Positions 1 through 7,357 of a DNA stretch of 23,759 bases are shown piece after piece. The notes below the pieces were generated by a model. It was not told the DNA's origin, ran no database searches, and saw nothing but the letters and a program-made list of their open reading frames with translations. Positions within the stretch are counted from its first letter, which is position 1, and each line of letters begins with the position of its first letter. A program made the position numbers and the translations under genes. The DNA is taken from the NCBI GenBank assembly GCA_002420235.1, contig DIHQ01000007.1, positions 1 through 23,759 of the forward strand, given 5' to 3'. Origin of the DNA: Flavobacteriales bacterium UBA5692. GTDB taxonomy: Bacteria; Bacteroidota; Bacteroidia; Flavobacteriales_D; Sanyastnellaceae.

Positions 1-976
1 CAACCATTAATCGAGTTTTGTCAGCGGTATACCCCATGAAATTCCGGCGCAACGTACCTGAGTGATACGCTCTTGCCAAAGTATCATCTGGCAAGGCAAA
101 GTGGTCCATACCGATTTCTTCGTAACCAAGGGTAAGAAACTGCTCCTTTCCCATTTCATAAAGCTTTCGCTTTCCTTCGTTCGAAGGCAAATCTTTCTCA
201 TCGTAACCACGCTGCCCCGTCCCCTTAATCCAAGGCACGTGAGCATAACTGTAAAAGGCAATTCGATCTGGGCGCAGTTCCGATGTCAAATCAATGGTGC
301 GCCTCATAGCCGATTCGGTTTGATGCGGAAGACCAAATACCAAATCGTGGCTGATGGATTGATAACCCACCTCTCGACTAATTTCAGTAGCGGCCCGAAC
401 ATCGTCAAAAGACTGTATGCGATTAATCGCCTTTTGTACGACCGGGTCGTAGTCTTGAATACCGAAGCTGTTGCGGCGGAATCCGAGCCCATGTAATACT
501 TCGAGGTGTGCCCGCGTCGTATTGTTCGGATGAGCCTCAAAACTATAAACTGGTGCCTCACACCGATCCGCATTTTCAAACAAGCCTTCAATCAATTCTC
601 GTAAATGGTCCGGCGAAAAAAATGTAGGTGTTCCACCGCCGAGGTGCAACTCCTTGATTTGCGGCCTGGCACCAAATACACGCAAATAACTCTTCCACTC
701 AGCCAAAACTGCTTTGACATATGGGGATTCCAGTGTATGCCTTTTGGTTATGTGCTTGTGGCATCCGCAAAAAGTGCATAGTGACTCACAAAAAGGGAGG
801 TGGATGTAGACGCTAATGCCTTCTGTGGCATTTGATTCAGCAAATGCAGTGGTTACACTCTCTAACCAATGGCCTGATTCGAACTCATCACTTTTCCAGT
901 AGGGCACCGTAGGATAGCTTGTGTAGCGCGGCCCAGGAACATTGTACTTGCGAATCAAACGTTTGTCAAAAACCAT
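1..976 (-). CDS. hemN: Oxygen-independent coproporphyrinogen III oxidase (radical SAM), 3' end missing
   Basis: Radical SAM enzyme that decarboxylates coproporphyrinogen III to protoporphyrinogen IX without oxygen. I translated 325 residues from the ATG at 974-976 down to the window edge; the family is usually about 450 residues, so the C-terminal part lies outside. The Fe-S motif reads PFCESLCTFCGC, with cysteines at 63, 67, 70 and 72, almost the same positions as in E. coli HemN. It is followed by LHLGGGTPTFFSP (the SAM-binding GGGTP). Near the edge, IGMDHFALPDDTLA and LRRNFMGYTA match HemN-specific stretches; these separate it from the HemW-like paralogues. The start overlaps the hemB stop by one base (TGATG), so it is the last gene seen of the hemA-hemN chain. 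Identity is secure; only the 3' end is unseen. Confidence 0.95.
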   Translation of the reverse strand, partial: MVFDKRLIRKYNVPGPRYTSYPTVPYWKSDEFESGHWLESVTTAFAESNATEGISVYIHLPFCESLCTFCGCHKHITKRHTLESPYVKAVLAEWKSYLRVFGARPQIKELHLGGGTPTFFSPDHLRELIEGLFENADRCEAPVYSFEAHPNNTTRAHLEVLHGLGFRRNSFGIQDYDPVVQKAINRIQSFDDVRAATEISREVGYQSISHDLVFGLPHQTESAMRRTIDLTSELRPDRIAFYSYAHVPWIKGTGQRGYDEKDLPSNEGKRKLYEMGKEQFLTLGYEEIGMDHFALPDDTLARAYHSGTLRRNFMGYTADKTRLMV

Positions 977-1950
977 CAATGTGAAATTTGAGCAAACTCC
1001 AATCCAAAATAAGTTGCAATGAGATCCGCACCTGCTCGCTTGAACCCCAATAAAGATTCTAACATGGCCGCCTCTTCATTCACCCATCCCTGAGCCGCGG
1101 CAGCTTTAATCATCGCATATTCTCCGCTGACTTGATAAGCCGCGACTGGCACCGTCGATATTTCTTTAACCTTTGAAAGCACATCCAAATAAGGCAAGCC
1201 AGGCTTCACCATGACGATGTCTGCTCCCTCTTCAATATCAAGGACAACTTCACGCAATGCCTCTCTACTATTAGCGGAATCCATCTGATATGTGCGTTTA
1301 TCTCCGAAACCAGGAGCAGAATCAAGGGCATCACGAAAGGGACCATAAAAGCATGACGCATATTTCGCACTGTAACTTAAGATTCCGACGTCTTGGAATC
1401 CGGCAAGATCTAGACCCGCTCGGATGGCACCAATTCGCCCATCCATCATGTCGCTCGGAGCAACAAAATCCACACCCGCATCGGCATGACTAACGGCCAT
1501 AGAAGTCAGAACATCAACTGTGGGGTCATTCACGATTTCGCCGTCTTGGACAATACCATCGTGACCATATGAAGAAAAAGGGTCGAGTGCAACATCCGTC
1601 ATTACAATGACGTCTGGAACTGCTAGCTTCAATGCTCGAATAGCTTCTTGCATCAATCCTGAAGGGTTCAATGCCTCTGCACCGCTATTGTCCTTCAAAT
1701 CATCGGATACTTGCACAAAAAGCAGCACACATTTGAGGCCACAATCGCGCAGGAGTTTCACGTGATCCACAGTCAAATCCAAGCTGCGCTTGTAGTACCC
1801 TGGCATAGACGCGATTTCAATACTCACTCCCTTACCTTCAGTAACGAACAATGGCGTGATGAAGTCATTCACCGTAACCCTGTGTTCAGCCACCAATTCA
1901 CGCAAAAATCCAGACTTTCGTAGTCTTCGAGGACGTTCTATCAAATTCAT
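976..1950 (-). CDS. hemB: Porphobilinogen synthase (5-aminolevulinate dehydratase)
   Basis: Condenses two 5-aminolevulinate molecules to porphobilinogen in the cytoplasm. The 324 residues are full length for the family. The two active-site lysines are visible: K196 in LSYSAKYAS and K249 in IVMVKPGLPY, the latter forming the Schiff base. The metal-site region at 119-132 reads DVALDPFSSYGHDG. It has aspartates where zinc enzymes carry a cysteine triad, so by established family classification this is the magnesium-type, aspartate-rich form. The gene overlaps hemE by 4 bases (ATGA) upstream and hemN by one base downstream, so coupled translation is likely. Confidence 0.97.
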   Translation of the reverse strand: MNLIERPRRLRKSGFLRELVAEHRVTVNDFITPLFVTEGKGVSIEIASMPGYYKRSLDLTVDHVKLLRDCGLKCVLLFVQVSDDLKDNSGAEALNPSGLMQEAIRALKLAVPDVIVMTDVALDPFSSYGHDGIVQDGEIVNDPTVDVLTSMAVSHADAGVDFVAPSDMMDGRIGAIRAGLDLAGFQDVGILSYSAKYASCFYGPFRDALDSAPGFGDKRTYQMDSANSREALREVVLDIEEGADIVMVKPGLPYLDVLSKVKEISTVPVAAYQVSGEYAMIKAAAAQGWVNEEAAMLESLLGFKRAGADLIATYFGLEFAQISH

Positions 1951-2972
1951 GCTGATGGTGTGTAAGATTTAACTGCTTCGACAAAAGCTTGGACATGGGG
2001 AACTGGGATATTCGGTAGAATTCCGTGGCCGAGATTTACGATGTATTGATCTTTGCCAAATGCATCAATCATTTCCCTGACCATGCGCTGAATCTCATTC
2101 GGGCTGGACATGAGCCTGACAGGATCAAAATTCCCCTGTAAAGTGACAGATTTGCCTGCTCTGCGCCGGGCCTGTTCTGGAGATATAGTCCAGTCCAGAC
2201 CCAATGCTTTCGCTCCCCACTGGCTCATATCATGAAGAGAATGCCCGCAGCCTTTGGCGAAAACAATTACTGGCGCATCATCTTTTAAGGCTTCGACAAT
2301 TTGACGCATGTAGCGTCCTGAAAACTGCGCCCAATCCGGTGGTGACAATACACCTCCCCAAGAATCGAAAAGTTGTACCGCATCAACTCCACTTCGCACT
2401 TTCGCTTTCAGGTATGCAATGGTTGTATCTGTTATCTTCTGCAGAAGGACATGAGCCGCTTCTGGTTCTGTAAAGGCAAAAGATTTGGCAATATTGAAGT
2501 TTCGACTTCCCTGACCCTCAACAGAATAACAAAAAATCGTCCAAGGTGACCCAGCAAATCCAATCAAAGGAACGCGGTCATTTAAAACTTCTTTCGTCAT
2601 GCGAATTGCATCCATGACATAGGATAACTCCGATTCAGCATCCGGCACCGGAAGTTCAGATACACGGGTCGCGTTGCGAACCGGGTCAGCCAAGTAAGGA
2701 CCATGTCCTGGCTTCATTTCGAATTGGAGTCCCATGGCTTGCGGAACCACGAGAATGTCAGAGAACAAAATAGCCGCATCGGTGCCAATCTGATCGATGG
2801 GCATGACCGTAATTTCAGTCGCCAATTCAGGGGTCTGACATCGTGTGAAGAAGTCATATTTTGCCTTCAGCTTCATGAAATCTGGTAAATACCGTCCAGC
2901 TTGACGCATGATCCAAACGGGAGGTCTCTTTACGGATTCACCGTGTAATGCCTTCAGGAACAAATGGTTCAT
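1947..2972 (-). CDS. hemE: Uroporphyrinogen decarboxylase
   Basis: Decarboxylates the four acetate side chains of uroporphyrinogen III to give coproporphyrinogen III. The 341 residues match the usual family length. Signature 1 is at 18-31, containing IMRQAGRYLP with substrate-binding R23 and R27. The conserved aspartate that stabilises the pyrrole NH groups fits D72 in LFSDIL. Signature 2, GFAGSPWTIFCYSVEG, spans 138-153. It starts within an ATGA overlap with the hemD stop and ends in an ATGA overlap with the hemB start. No ribosome-binding site is needed to choose the start, since the overlap and the conserved N-terminus agree. Confidence 0.97.
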   Translation of the reverse strand: MNHLFLKALHGESVKRPPVWIMRQAGRYLPDFMKLKAKYDFFTRCQTPELATEITVMPIDQIGTDAAILFSDILVVPQAMGLQFEMKPGHGPYLADPVRNATRVSELPVPDAESELSYVMDAIRMTKEVLNDRVPLIGFAGSPWTIFCYSVEGQGSRNFNIAKSFAFTEPEAAHVLLQKITDTTIAYLKAKVRSGVDAVQLFDSWGGVLSPPDWAQFSGRYMRQIVEALKDDAPVIVFAKGCGHSLHDMSQWGAKALGLDWTISPEQARRRAGKSVTLQGNFDPVRLMSSPNEIQRMVREMIDAFGKDQYIVNLGHGILPNIPVPHVQAFVEAVKSYTPSA

Positions 2973-3604
2973 GGTCTAAGGGTTGCAATCACAAGGTCAA
3001 CAACGCCTTCTCGTGATGGGTTTGTAACAAACAAAGCTTCATGGCCAAAAGTTCGAGCAGCTTCAGCGGTTGTTGGACCGATGCAAAAGGCACGCGGGTG
3101 GCAAGAATTCAATGCGTGGAAACTTTTGACACCGGTCGGGCTAAAAAACAGAACAGCTTCCACTTCCGGATTCACTCGGATGCCATTCGGAATGATATCA
3201 TAAACTTCCACAACCTGCAAAACACCTCCAGCTTCTGTAAATCCATTCTCGATTGTTGGCATCCTAGTTGATCCACATAAAAACGTACATGGCACATCGA
3301 GGCTCAAAGCTTCTCGCGTAAGTGAGGCCGCATTTGTATGAACTGAGTGCACTTCGGCGCCCCGTTGTCTTAATTCCTCAGCCGTGGCTTCGCCAACACA
3401 GAGAACACGGCGACCTTCCCAATTGCAACCATGCAAAGCATTTTGACTGCTCACCAGAACGGTATCGTGCATCACGGAGTTGCAATCCTTTCGGTACGTT
3501 GGTAGCACAAAGTCATGTGACAGGCAATCCAGCCCCGCATCCTCGAGCTTACGAAGGGATGCAGCGGATAGTACTTTTGTTGACACAGCACTAATCCGAT
3601 TCAT
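2969..3604 (-). CDS. hemD: Uroporphyrinogen-III synthase
   Basis: Closes and inverts ring D of hydroxymethylbilane to make uroporphyrinogen III. This family diverges strongly in sequence; at 211 residues it is at the short end. Support comes from the typical pattern VLVSSQNAL in the first half, LFFSPTGVKSF in the second, and the terminal CIGPTTAEAARTFG segment (a phosphate-loop-like turn common to HemD). The position between hemC and hemE is the classical one. The start ATG lies 14 bases inside the 3' end of hemC, the largest overlap in this operon, and the downstream end overlaps hemE by 4 bases. The N-terminus (VSTKVLSAASLRKLEDAGL) resembles flavobacterial HemD, supporting this start. Confidence 0.88.
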   Translation of the reverse strand: MNRISAVSTKVLSAASLRKLEDAGLDCLSHDFVLPTYRKDCNSVMHDTVLVSSQNALHGCNWEGRRVLCVGEATAEELRQRGAEVHSVHTNAASLTREALSLDVPCTFLCGSTRMPTIENGFTEAGGVLQVVEVYDIIPNGIRVNPEVEAVLFFSPTGVKSFHALNSCHPRAFCIGPTTAEAARTFGHEALFVTNPSREGVVDLVIATLRP

Positions 3605-4493
3605 CTTGGCTGGCTTTGATGGTTTCCATAATTGCGCTGCCTCCCATCTTCAATAGTTCTTGTGCCCACTGACTCCCCAACTCAGCATGTCCTTGCTTCT
3701 CAGTGCGCTCAATTCTGATTTCCTTGGATCCGTCCAGTGCATGCAAACATCCGGTAAACTGAACTTTACGTCCTACTACCTCGGCGTAAGCGCCAATAGG
3801 CGCAGAACACCCACCTTCCAGTGCAAACAAAAAAGCACGTTCTATGGATGTCGCCAGCCTTGATGGTGGGTGGTTCATTGAGGAAACAAGCTCTTTCATC
3901 TTCTCATTCCCCTGCCGACCAATAATAACGATTGCTCCCTGTGCCGGCGCCGCCAACATCCAATCCAACTCGACGACTTCACGCACTTCATCACGTAACT
4001 GCAGACGGTCCAATCCCGCAGCAGCGAATAGACCTCCTCTCCAGGGGTTATTTGCAACGTGTGCGAGCCTCGTTTCAACGTTGCCGCGCAAGCCAACAAT
4101 CTGGTGATGAGGATGACGGTGCAGCCACTGTGCTTTTCTACGGATACTTCCGGTAGCAATGATATCTGAATGAATGTCATTGCCAACCATTACATCAGCG
4201 TGAGGGCCCCGCTCGAGTACGGCCCAGATTTCTAATGATGGAAGAAGTTGGGTCGGCACATCCTTCATACTGTGCACTGCTACATCAACAGTACCCGCGA
4301 TTAACGCATCATCAAGCGCCTTTGTAAAAATTCCGGTGCCCATCGTCTGCAGGGACCGGTCCTGCACTCGATCACCCTTGGTTTGAATGGTACAAACTTC
4401 CGTTTCGGTGCCATTTGTCTGTAAGGCCTTGGAGACCGTCGATGCTTGGAATAAAGCGAGGTTGCTTCCACGAGTTCCAATGCGAATCGTCAT
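3591..4493 (-). CDS. hemC: Hydroxymethylbilane synthase (porphobilinogen deaminase)
   Basis: Polymerises four porphobilinogens into hydroxymethylbilane on a covalent dipyrromethane cofactor. The 300 residues match the family. Visible hallmarks: IRIGTRGSNLALFQA at the N-terminus (R8 binding region), VAVHSMKDVPT with the catalytic aspartate at D78, TGSIRRKAQ at 114-122, the LRGNVETRL arginine cluster, and the cofactor cysteine C229 in LEGGCSAPIGAYA. The hemA stop overlaps the start codon by 4 bases. The 3' end runs 14 bases into hemD, so the two are very likely translated from one message. Confidence 0.97.
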   Translation of the reverse strand: MTIRIGTRGSNLALFQASTVSKALQTNGTETEVCTIQTKGDRVQDRSLQTMGTGIFTKALDDALIAGTVDVAVHSMKDVPTQLLPSLEIWAVLERGPHADVMVGNDIHSDIIATGSIRRKAQWLHRHPHHQIVGLRGNVETRLAHVANNPWRGGLFAAAGLDRLQLRDEVREVVELDWMLAAPAQGAIVIIGRQGNEKMKELVSSMNHPPSRLATSIERAFLFALEGGCSAPIGAYAEVVGRKVQFTGCLHALDGSKEIRIERTEKQGHAELGSQWAQELLKMGGSAIMETIKASQDESD

Positions 4494-5740
4494 CCAGTGC
4501 CATTTTCGCCATTGAATACCTGCTGGATGACCTTCATATCATCCTCCACCGAATTACTCTGGTTTCGAAGATATGTAGCTACCTGATTGGTAACCTTCTG
4601 AATCAAACGGTCTGTAAGACGCACTGCAGATTCAGCATCTGCCACGTCTGCATTTTGCATTCGACTCAGCTCAATATCTCGATAACTCTTTAAATTCTGG
4701 GCAACCATGCCCAGCAAAGGAGCAACGTGTTGCGTTTGCACCCAGGTATCAAAGGTTGTGAACTCCTCCTCAACGATGGCATTGGCACGCGGAATGTGAT
4801 CTTGTCGGGCATCCATCTGTTGTTGGGCATATGCACTGATTTCATCTACATTGAGCAAATTGACACCGGGCAATCGACCAATAGTGGGATCTACATTTCT
4901 CGGCATACTCATATCCAAAATCAGCAGCTGCTGCTCGGCGCCAACAAATTCACGGGGGACCGTGTATGTCTGAGCTCCTGTAGCTACAATCAGTACTCTC
5001 GCTTGGCTAACAGCATGCTCCAAGCTCTCGATCGGAGCGCTGATGAATCCGTGCTCAACAGCAGCTTCCTTCGATTTACGCTCATCGCGATTTATGACCG
5101 TAATGGTCGCTCCACGAGCGTGTTTCGCTAAGTTTTTGCAAGTGTTCCGACCCAATTTCCCCAAGCCGAATAATACCACATTCACCCCTTCTAGGCTAGA
5201 TAATTCATTTCTGAGATAGTGAATGGCGCTAAAGGCTACGGAAGTTGCACCAGAACTGAGACCCGTTTCAACCTTTACTCTTTTACTCGCTTTCAGCGCA
5301 GAAGAAACAACGCGATCGAGGAAGGGAACATGTGTGCCCATCTGTTGGGTAAGTTTAAATGCGGCTTTCAACTGGGCTGTAATTTCCGTATCACCGATTA
5401 TCTGCGATTCTAAGGCGGAGGCCACGCGAAAAAGATGTAAGACAGCTGATTTACCTGTCATGGTTTTGCGCGATGAACTCCAGATGCTGTCCTCTACTCC
5501 AATAATTTCCCTCAAAACAGCCTCGGCTTTATCCAAGGCGAGATGTGACCAATAACACTCCAAGCGGTTGCAAGTGGCAAGGACCATGATGTCGCGAGCT
5601 CCAGACTTTGACAATGCAGCGATTACACGAGTCTGGCTCTCCGGTGAAAGGCTAAACTTTTCACGGTCATCAAAATCCGCCTTATTAAAAGCAAAGCTCA
5701 GTGCCTCAAACTGAGACAGAACTTCTTCAATCCTTCGCAT
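4490..5740 (-). CDS. hemA: Glutamyl-tRNA reductase
   Basis: First enzyme of C5-pathway tetrapyrrole synthesis: reduces glutamyl-tRNA(Glu) to glutamate-1-semialdehyde with NADPH. It is 416 residues from the ATG at 5738-5740. A TTG two codons upstream (5744-5746) is open but less likely. The catalytic cysteine is in MVLATCNRLECYW (C57 in this numbering). RVASALESQIIGDTEI matches the family's central motif, and the NADPH loop is LFGLGKLGRN near residues 189-198. It is the promoter-proximal gene of the minus-strand chain and probably sets its flux. The stop overlaps the hemC start by 4 bases. A perfect TAnnTTTG box (TATTTTTG) lies at 5744-5751, so close to the ATG that it would imply a leaderless start; it may be chance. 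Confidence 0.96.
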   Translation of the reverse strand: MRRIEEVLSQFEALSFAFNKADFDDREKFSLSPESQTRVIAALSKSGARDIMVLATCNRLECYWSHLALDKAEAVLREIIGVEDSIWSSSRKTMTGKSAVLHLFRVASALESQIIGDTEITAQLKAAFKLTQQMGTHVPFLDRVVSSALKASKRVKVETGLSSGATSVAFSAIHYLRNELSSLEGVNVVLFGLGKLGRNTCKNLAKHARGATITVINRDERKSKEAAVEHGFISAPIESLEHAVSQARVLIVATGAQTYTVPREFVGAEQQLLILDMSMPRNVDPTIGRLPGVNLLNVDEISAYAQQQMDARQDHIPRANAIVEEEFTTFDTWVQTQHVAPLLGMVAQNLKSYRDIELSRMQNADVADAESAVRLTDRLIQKVTNQVATYLRNQSNSVEDDMKVIQQVFNGENGTG

Positions 5741-6031
5741 ATTCAAAAATACCTATCGCGATGAGACACTGCCATTTAGAAACGTAATGAAAGTGTCACA
5801 GGTCCATGAAATGCATCGCAAGGATGGCTTATTGAAGCCAATTTCATTTCATTTGCACCTATGCGCGGAGAAAAACGCTGTGATTGCTTGCAAAATGGGT
5901 GTTTCGAACTAAGCAGAATGGTTTTTGTTTCGTTTACGTATGATTGGGACCGTGATCGAAATTCAGATTTATACTTCAGGAAAATTGGACAAGACGTGGT
6001 GTGCAAATGAGTTTACCACACAACCCGTGAC
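5741..6031. promoter_or_regulatory. Divergent hemA/hemL control region
   Basis: This gap of 291 bases separates two divergently transcribed heme operons, so it must hold the promoters of both. I could not find a convincing -33/-7 pair for hemL. On the minus strand a perfect TAnnTTTG match abuts the hemA start. A 76-codon open frame on the minus strand (5776-6006) has no recognisable domain and looks like chance. A small perfect hairpin is listed separately. Confidence 0.5.
5825..5840. repeat. Perfect inverted repeat in hemA/hemL intergenic region
   Basis: TGGCTT-ATTG-AAGCCA: 6-base arms with a 4-base loop and no mismatch, about 85 bases upstream of the hemA ATG and 190 upstream of hemL. It could be a regulator site or a leader hairpin. 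No T-tract follows on either strand, so it is not an intrinsic terminator. Confidence 0.35.
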
Positions 6032-7309
6032 ATGAAATACCAACGATCTTCTGCACTTTTTAAAAATGCGCAGGCCACCATCCCCGGAGGCGTAAACTCA
6101 CCTGTGCGTGCTTTCAAAGCGGTGGGTGGTCACCCCATTTTCATGGCTAGTGCAAAAGGAGCGTTTCTCACGGATATCGACGGAAACACTTACATCGATT
6201 ACATCAACTCATGGGGGCCGCAAATACTAGGTCATGCTCATGTCCCTGTCATCAAAGCAATTCAAGAGGCTGCGGAAAATGGTACCTCGTTCGGAACGCC
6301 GACGGAATTGGAGACACTTATTGCCGAGCTCGTTTGTACCATGGTGTCCTACGTCGACCAGATTCGAATGGTTAGTTCAGGCACCGAGGCCTGCATGAGC
6401 GCCATTCGGTTGGCGCGCGGATACACGGGAAAAGAAAAAATCATCAAGTTCGCAGGTTGCTACCATGGCCACTCCGACTCCTTTCTTATTGAAGCGGGCA
6501 GCGGGGCAGTAACTTTTGGCACACCAAGTTCTCCTGGTGTAACCCAGGGCACTGCCAAAGACACTTTACTAGCCACTTACAATGACCTCGTCTCTACCGA
6601 GCACCTCTTGAAAGAAAACAGCGGAGAGGTTGCTGCCATCATTGTGGAGCCTGTCGCTGGCAACATGGGGTGCATTCCACCGCAACCTGGTTTTCTCGAA
6701 GGGCTGCGAAAACTCGCCACGAAACACGACACTTTGCTCGTTTTCGACGAGGTCATGACCGGTTTCAGGTTATCAGAAGGAGGGGCCGCAGCATTGTATG
6801 GCATCACTCCTGACCTGGCATGCTTCGGGAAAGTTATAGGAGGAGGTTTACCAGTTGGGGCTTTCGCCGGACCACGAGAAATCATGTCCCATCTTGCTCC
6901 ATCTGGACCTGTTTACCAAGCTGGAACATTATCTGGGAATCCCTTGGCAATGTCGGCGGGTTATGCTTTGCTGTCCGAATTACATGGGACACCGAATGTT
7001 TACGACGAGCTCGAAGCGCGGGGCCGAGCGCTACGTGAAGACATCTCGAACGCACTTCACGAAAGGTCTGTTGCACACCAAATTAACCACGTTGGTTCGA
7101 TGCTTTCAGTCCATTTATGCGAATTTCCAGTCACGGACTTCGAATCGGCAAAGGCCGGGGATAACGATGACTTCAAGGAATTATTCCACCACATGCTCTC
7201 CGAAGGCATCTATCTGCCGCCTTCCGCTTATGAATCATGGTTCCTATGCACCTGCATTGATGATTCCGCTCACAACAAAACCGTCGAAGCCTTCCGCTCT
7301 TTTCGATGA
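6032..7309 (+). CDS. hemL: Glutamate-1-semialdehyde 2,1-aminomutase
   Basis: PLP enzyme that isomerises glutamate-1-semialdehyde, the product of HemA, to 5-aminolevulinate. It has 425 residues, the usual length. Class III aminotransferase features are in order: SSGTEACMSAIRLARGYTG at 115-133, YHGHSDSFL at 144-152, the PLP-binding aspartate D239 in LVFDEVMTGFR, and the Schiff-base lysine K267 in CFGKVIGGGLPVGAFAG. The N-terminus IPGGVNSPVRAF is diagnostic for HemL rather than other aminotransferases. It is divergent from hemA, the preceding pathway step. The next gene on the same strand starts only 48 bases after its stop. Confidence 0.97.
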   Translation: MKYQRSSALFKNAQATIPGGVNSPVRAFKAVGGHPIFMASAKGAFLTDIDGNTYIDYINSWGPQILGHAHVPVIKAIQEAAENGTSFGTPTELETLIAELVCTMVSYVDQIRMVSSGTEACMSAIRLARGYTGKEKIIKFAGCYHGHSDSFLIEAGSGAVTFGTPSSPGVTQGTAKDTLLATYNDLVSTEHLLKENSGEVAAIIVEPVAGNMGCIPPQPGFLEGLRKLATKHDTLLVFDEVMTGFRLSEGGAAALYGITPDLACFGKVIGGGLPVGAFAGPREIMSHLAPSGPVYQAGTLSGNPLAMSAGYALLSELHGTPNVYDELEARGRALREDISNALHERSVAHQINHVGSMLSVHLCEFPVTDFESAKAGDNDDFKELFHHMLSEGIYLPPSAYESWFLCTCIDDSAHNKTVEAFRSFR

Positions 7310-7357
7310 TTCTTGAAGCGCGGCGTTTTGCCCATGCATGGCGATTACCTTCGTAGA

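Noticed and set aside
62..496. 144-codon plus-strand frame at the left edge
   Set aside because: It lies antisense to hemN, whose minus-strand frame shows conserved motifs along the same stretch; the plus-strand translation has no family features.
4727..5131. 134-codon plus-strand frame
   Set aside because: Fully antisense to hemA, which has clear catalytic and NADPH-binding motifs in this stretch.
5744..5746. TTG as the hemA start
   Set aside because: An ATG lies two codons downstream and gives the same conserved N-terminus.
5776..6006. 76-codon minus-strand frame between hemA and hemL
   Set aside because: Composition is low in ordinary protein-like pattern, no domain is recognisable, and it fills most of the expected promoter region.
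7313..7357. N-terminal extension of the subtilisin-like protease from TTG 7313
   Set aside because: It would place 15 mostly charged residues before a well-formed signal peptide starting at ATG 7358.
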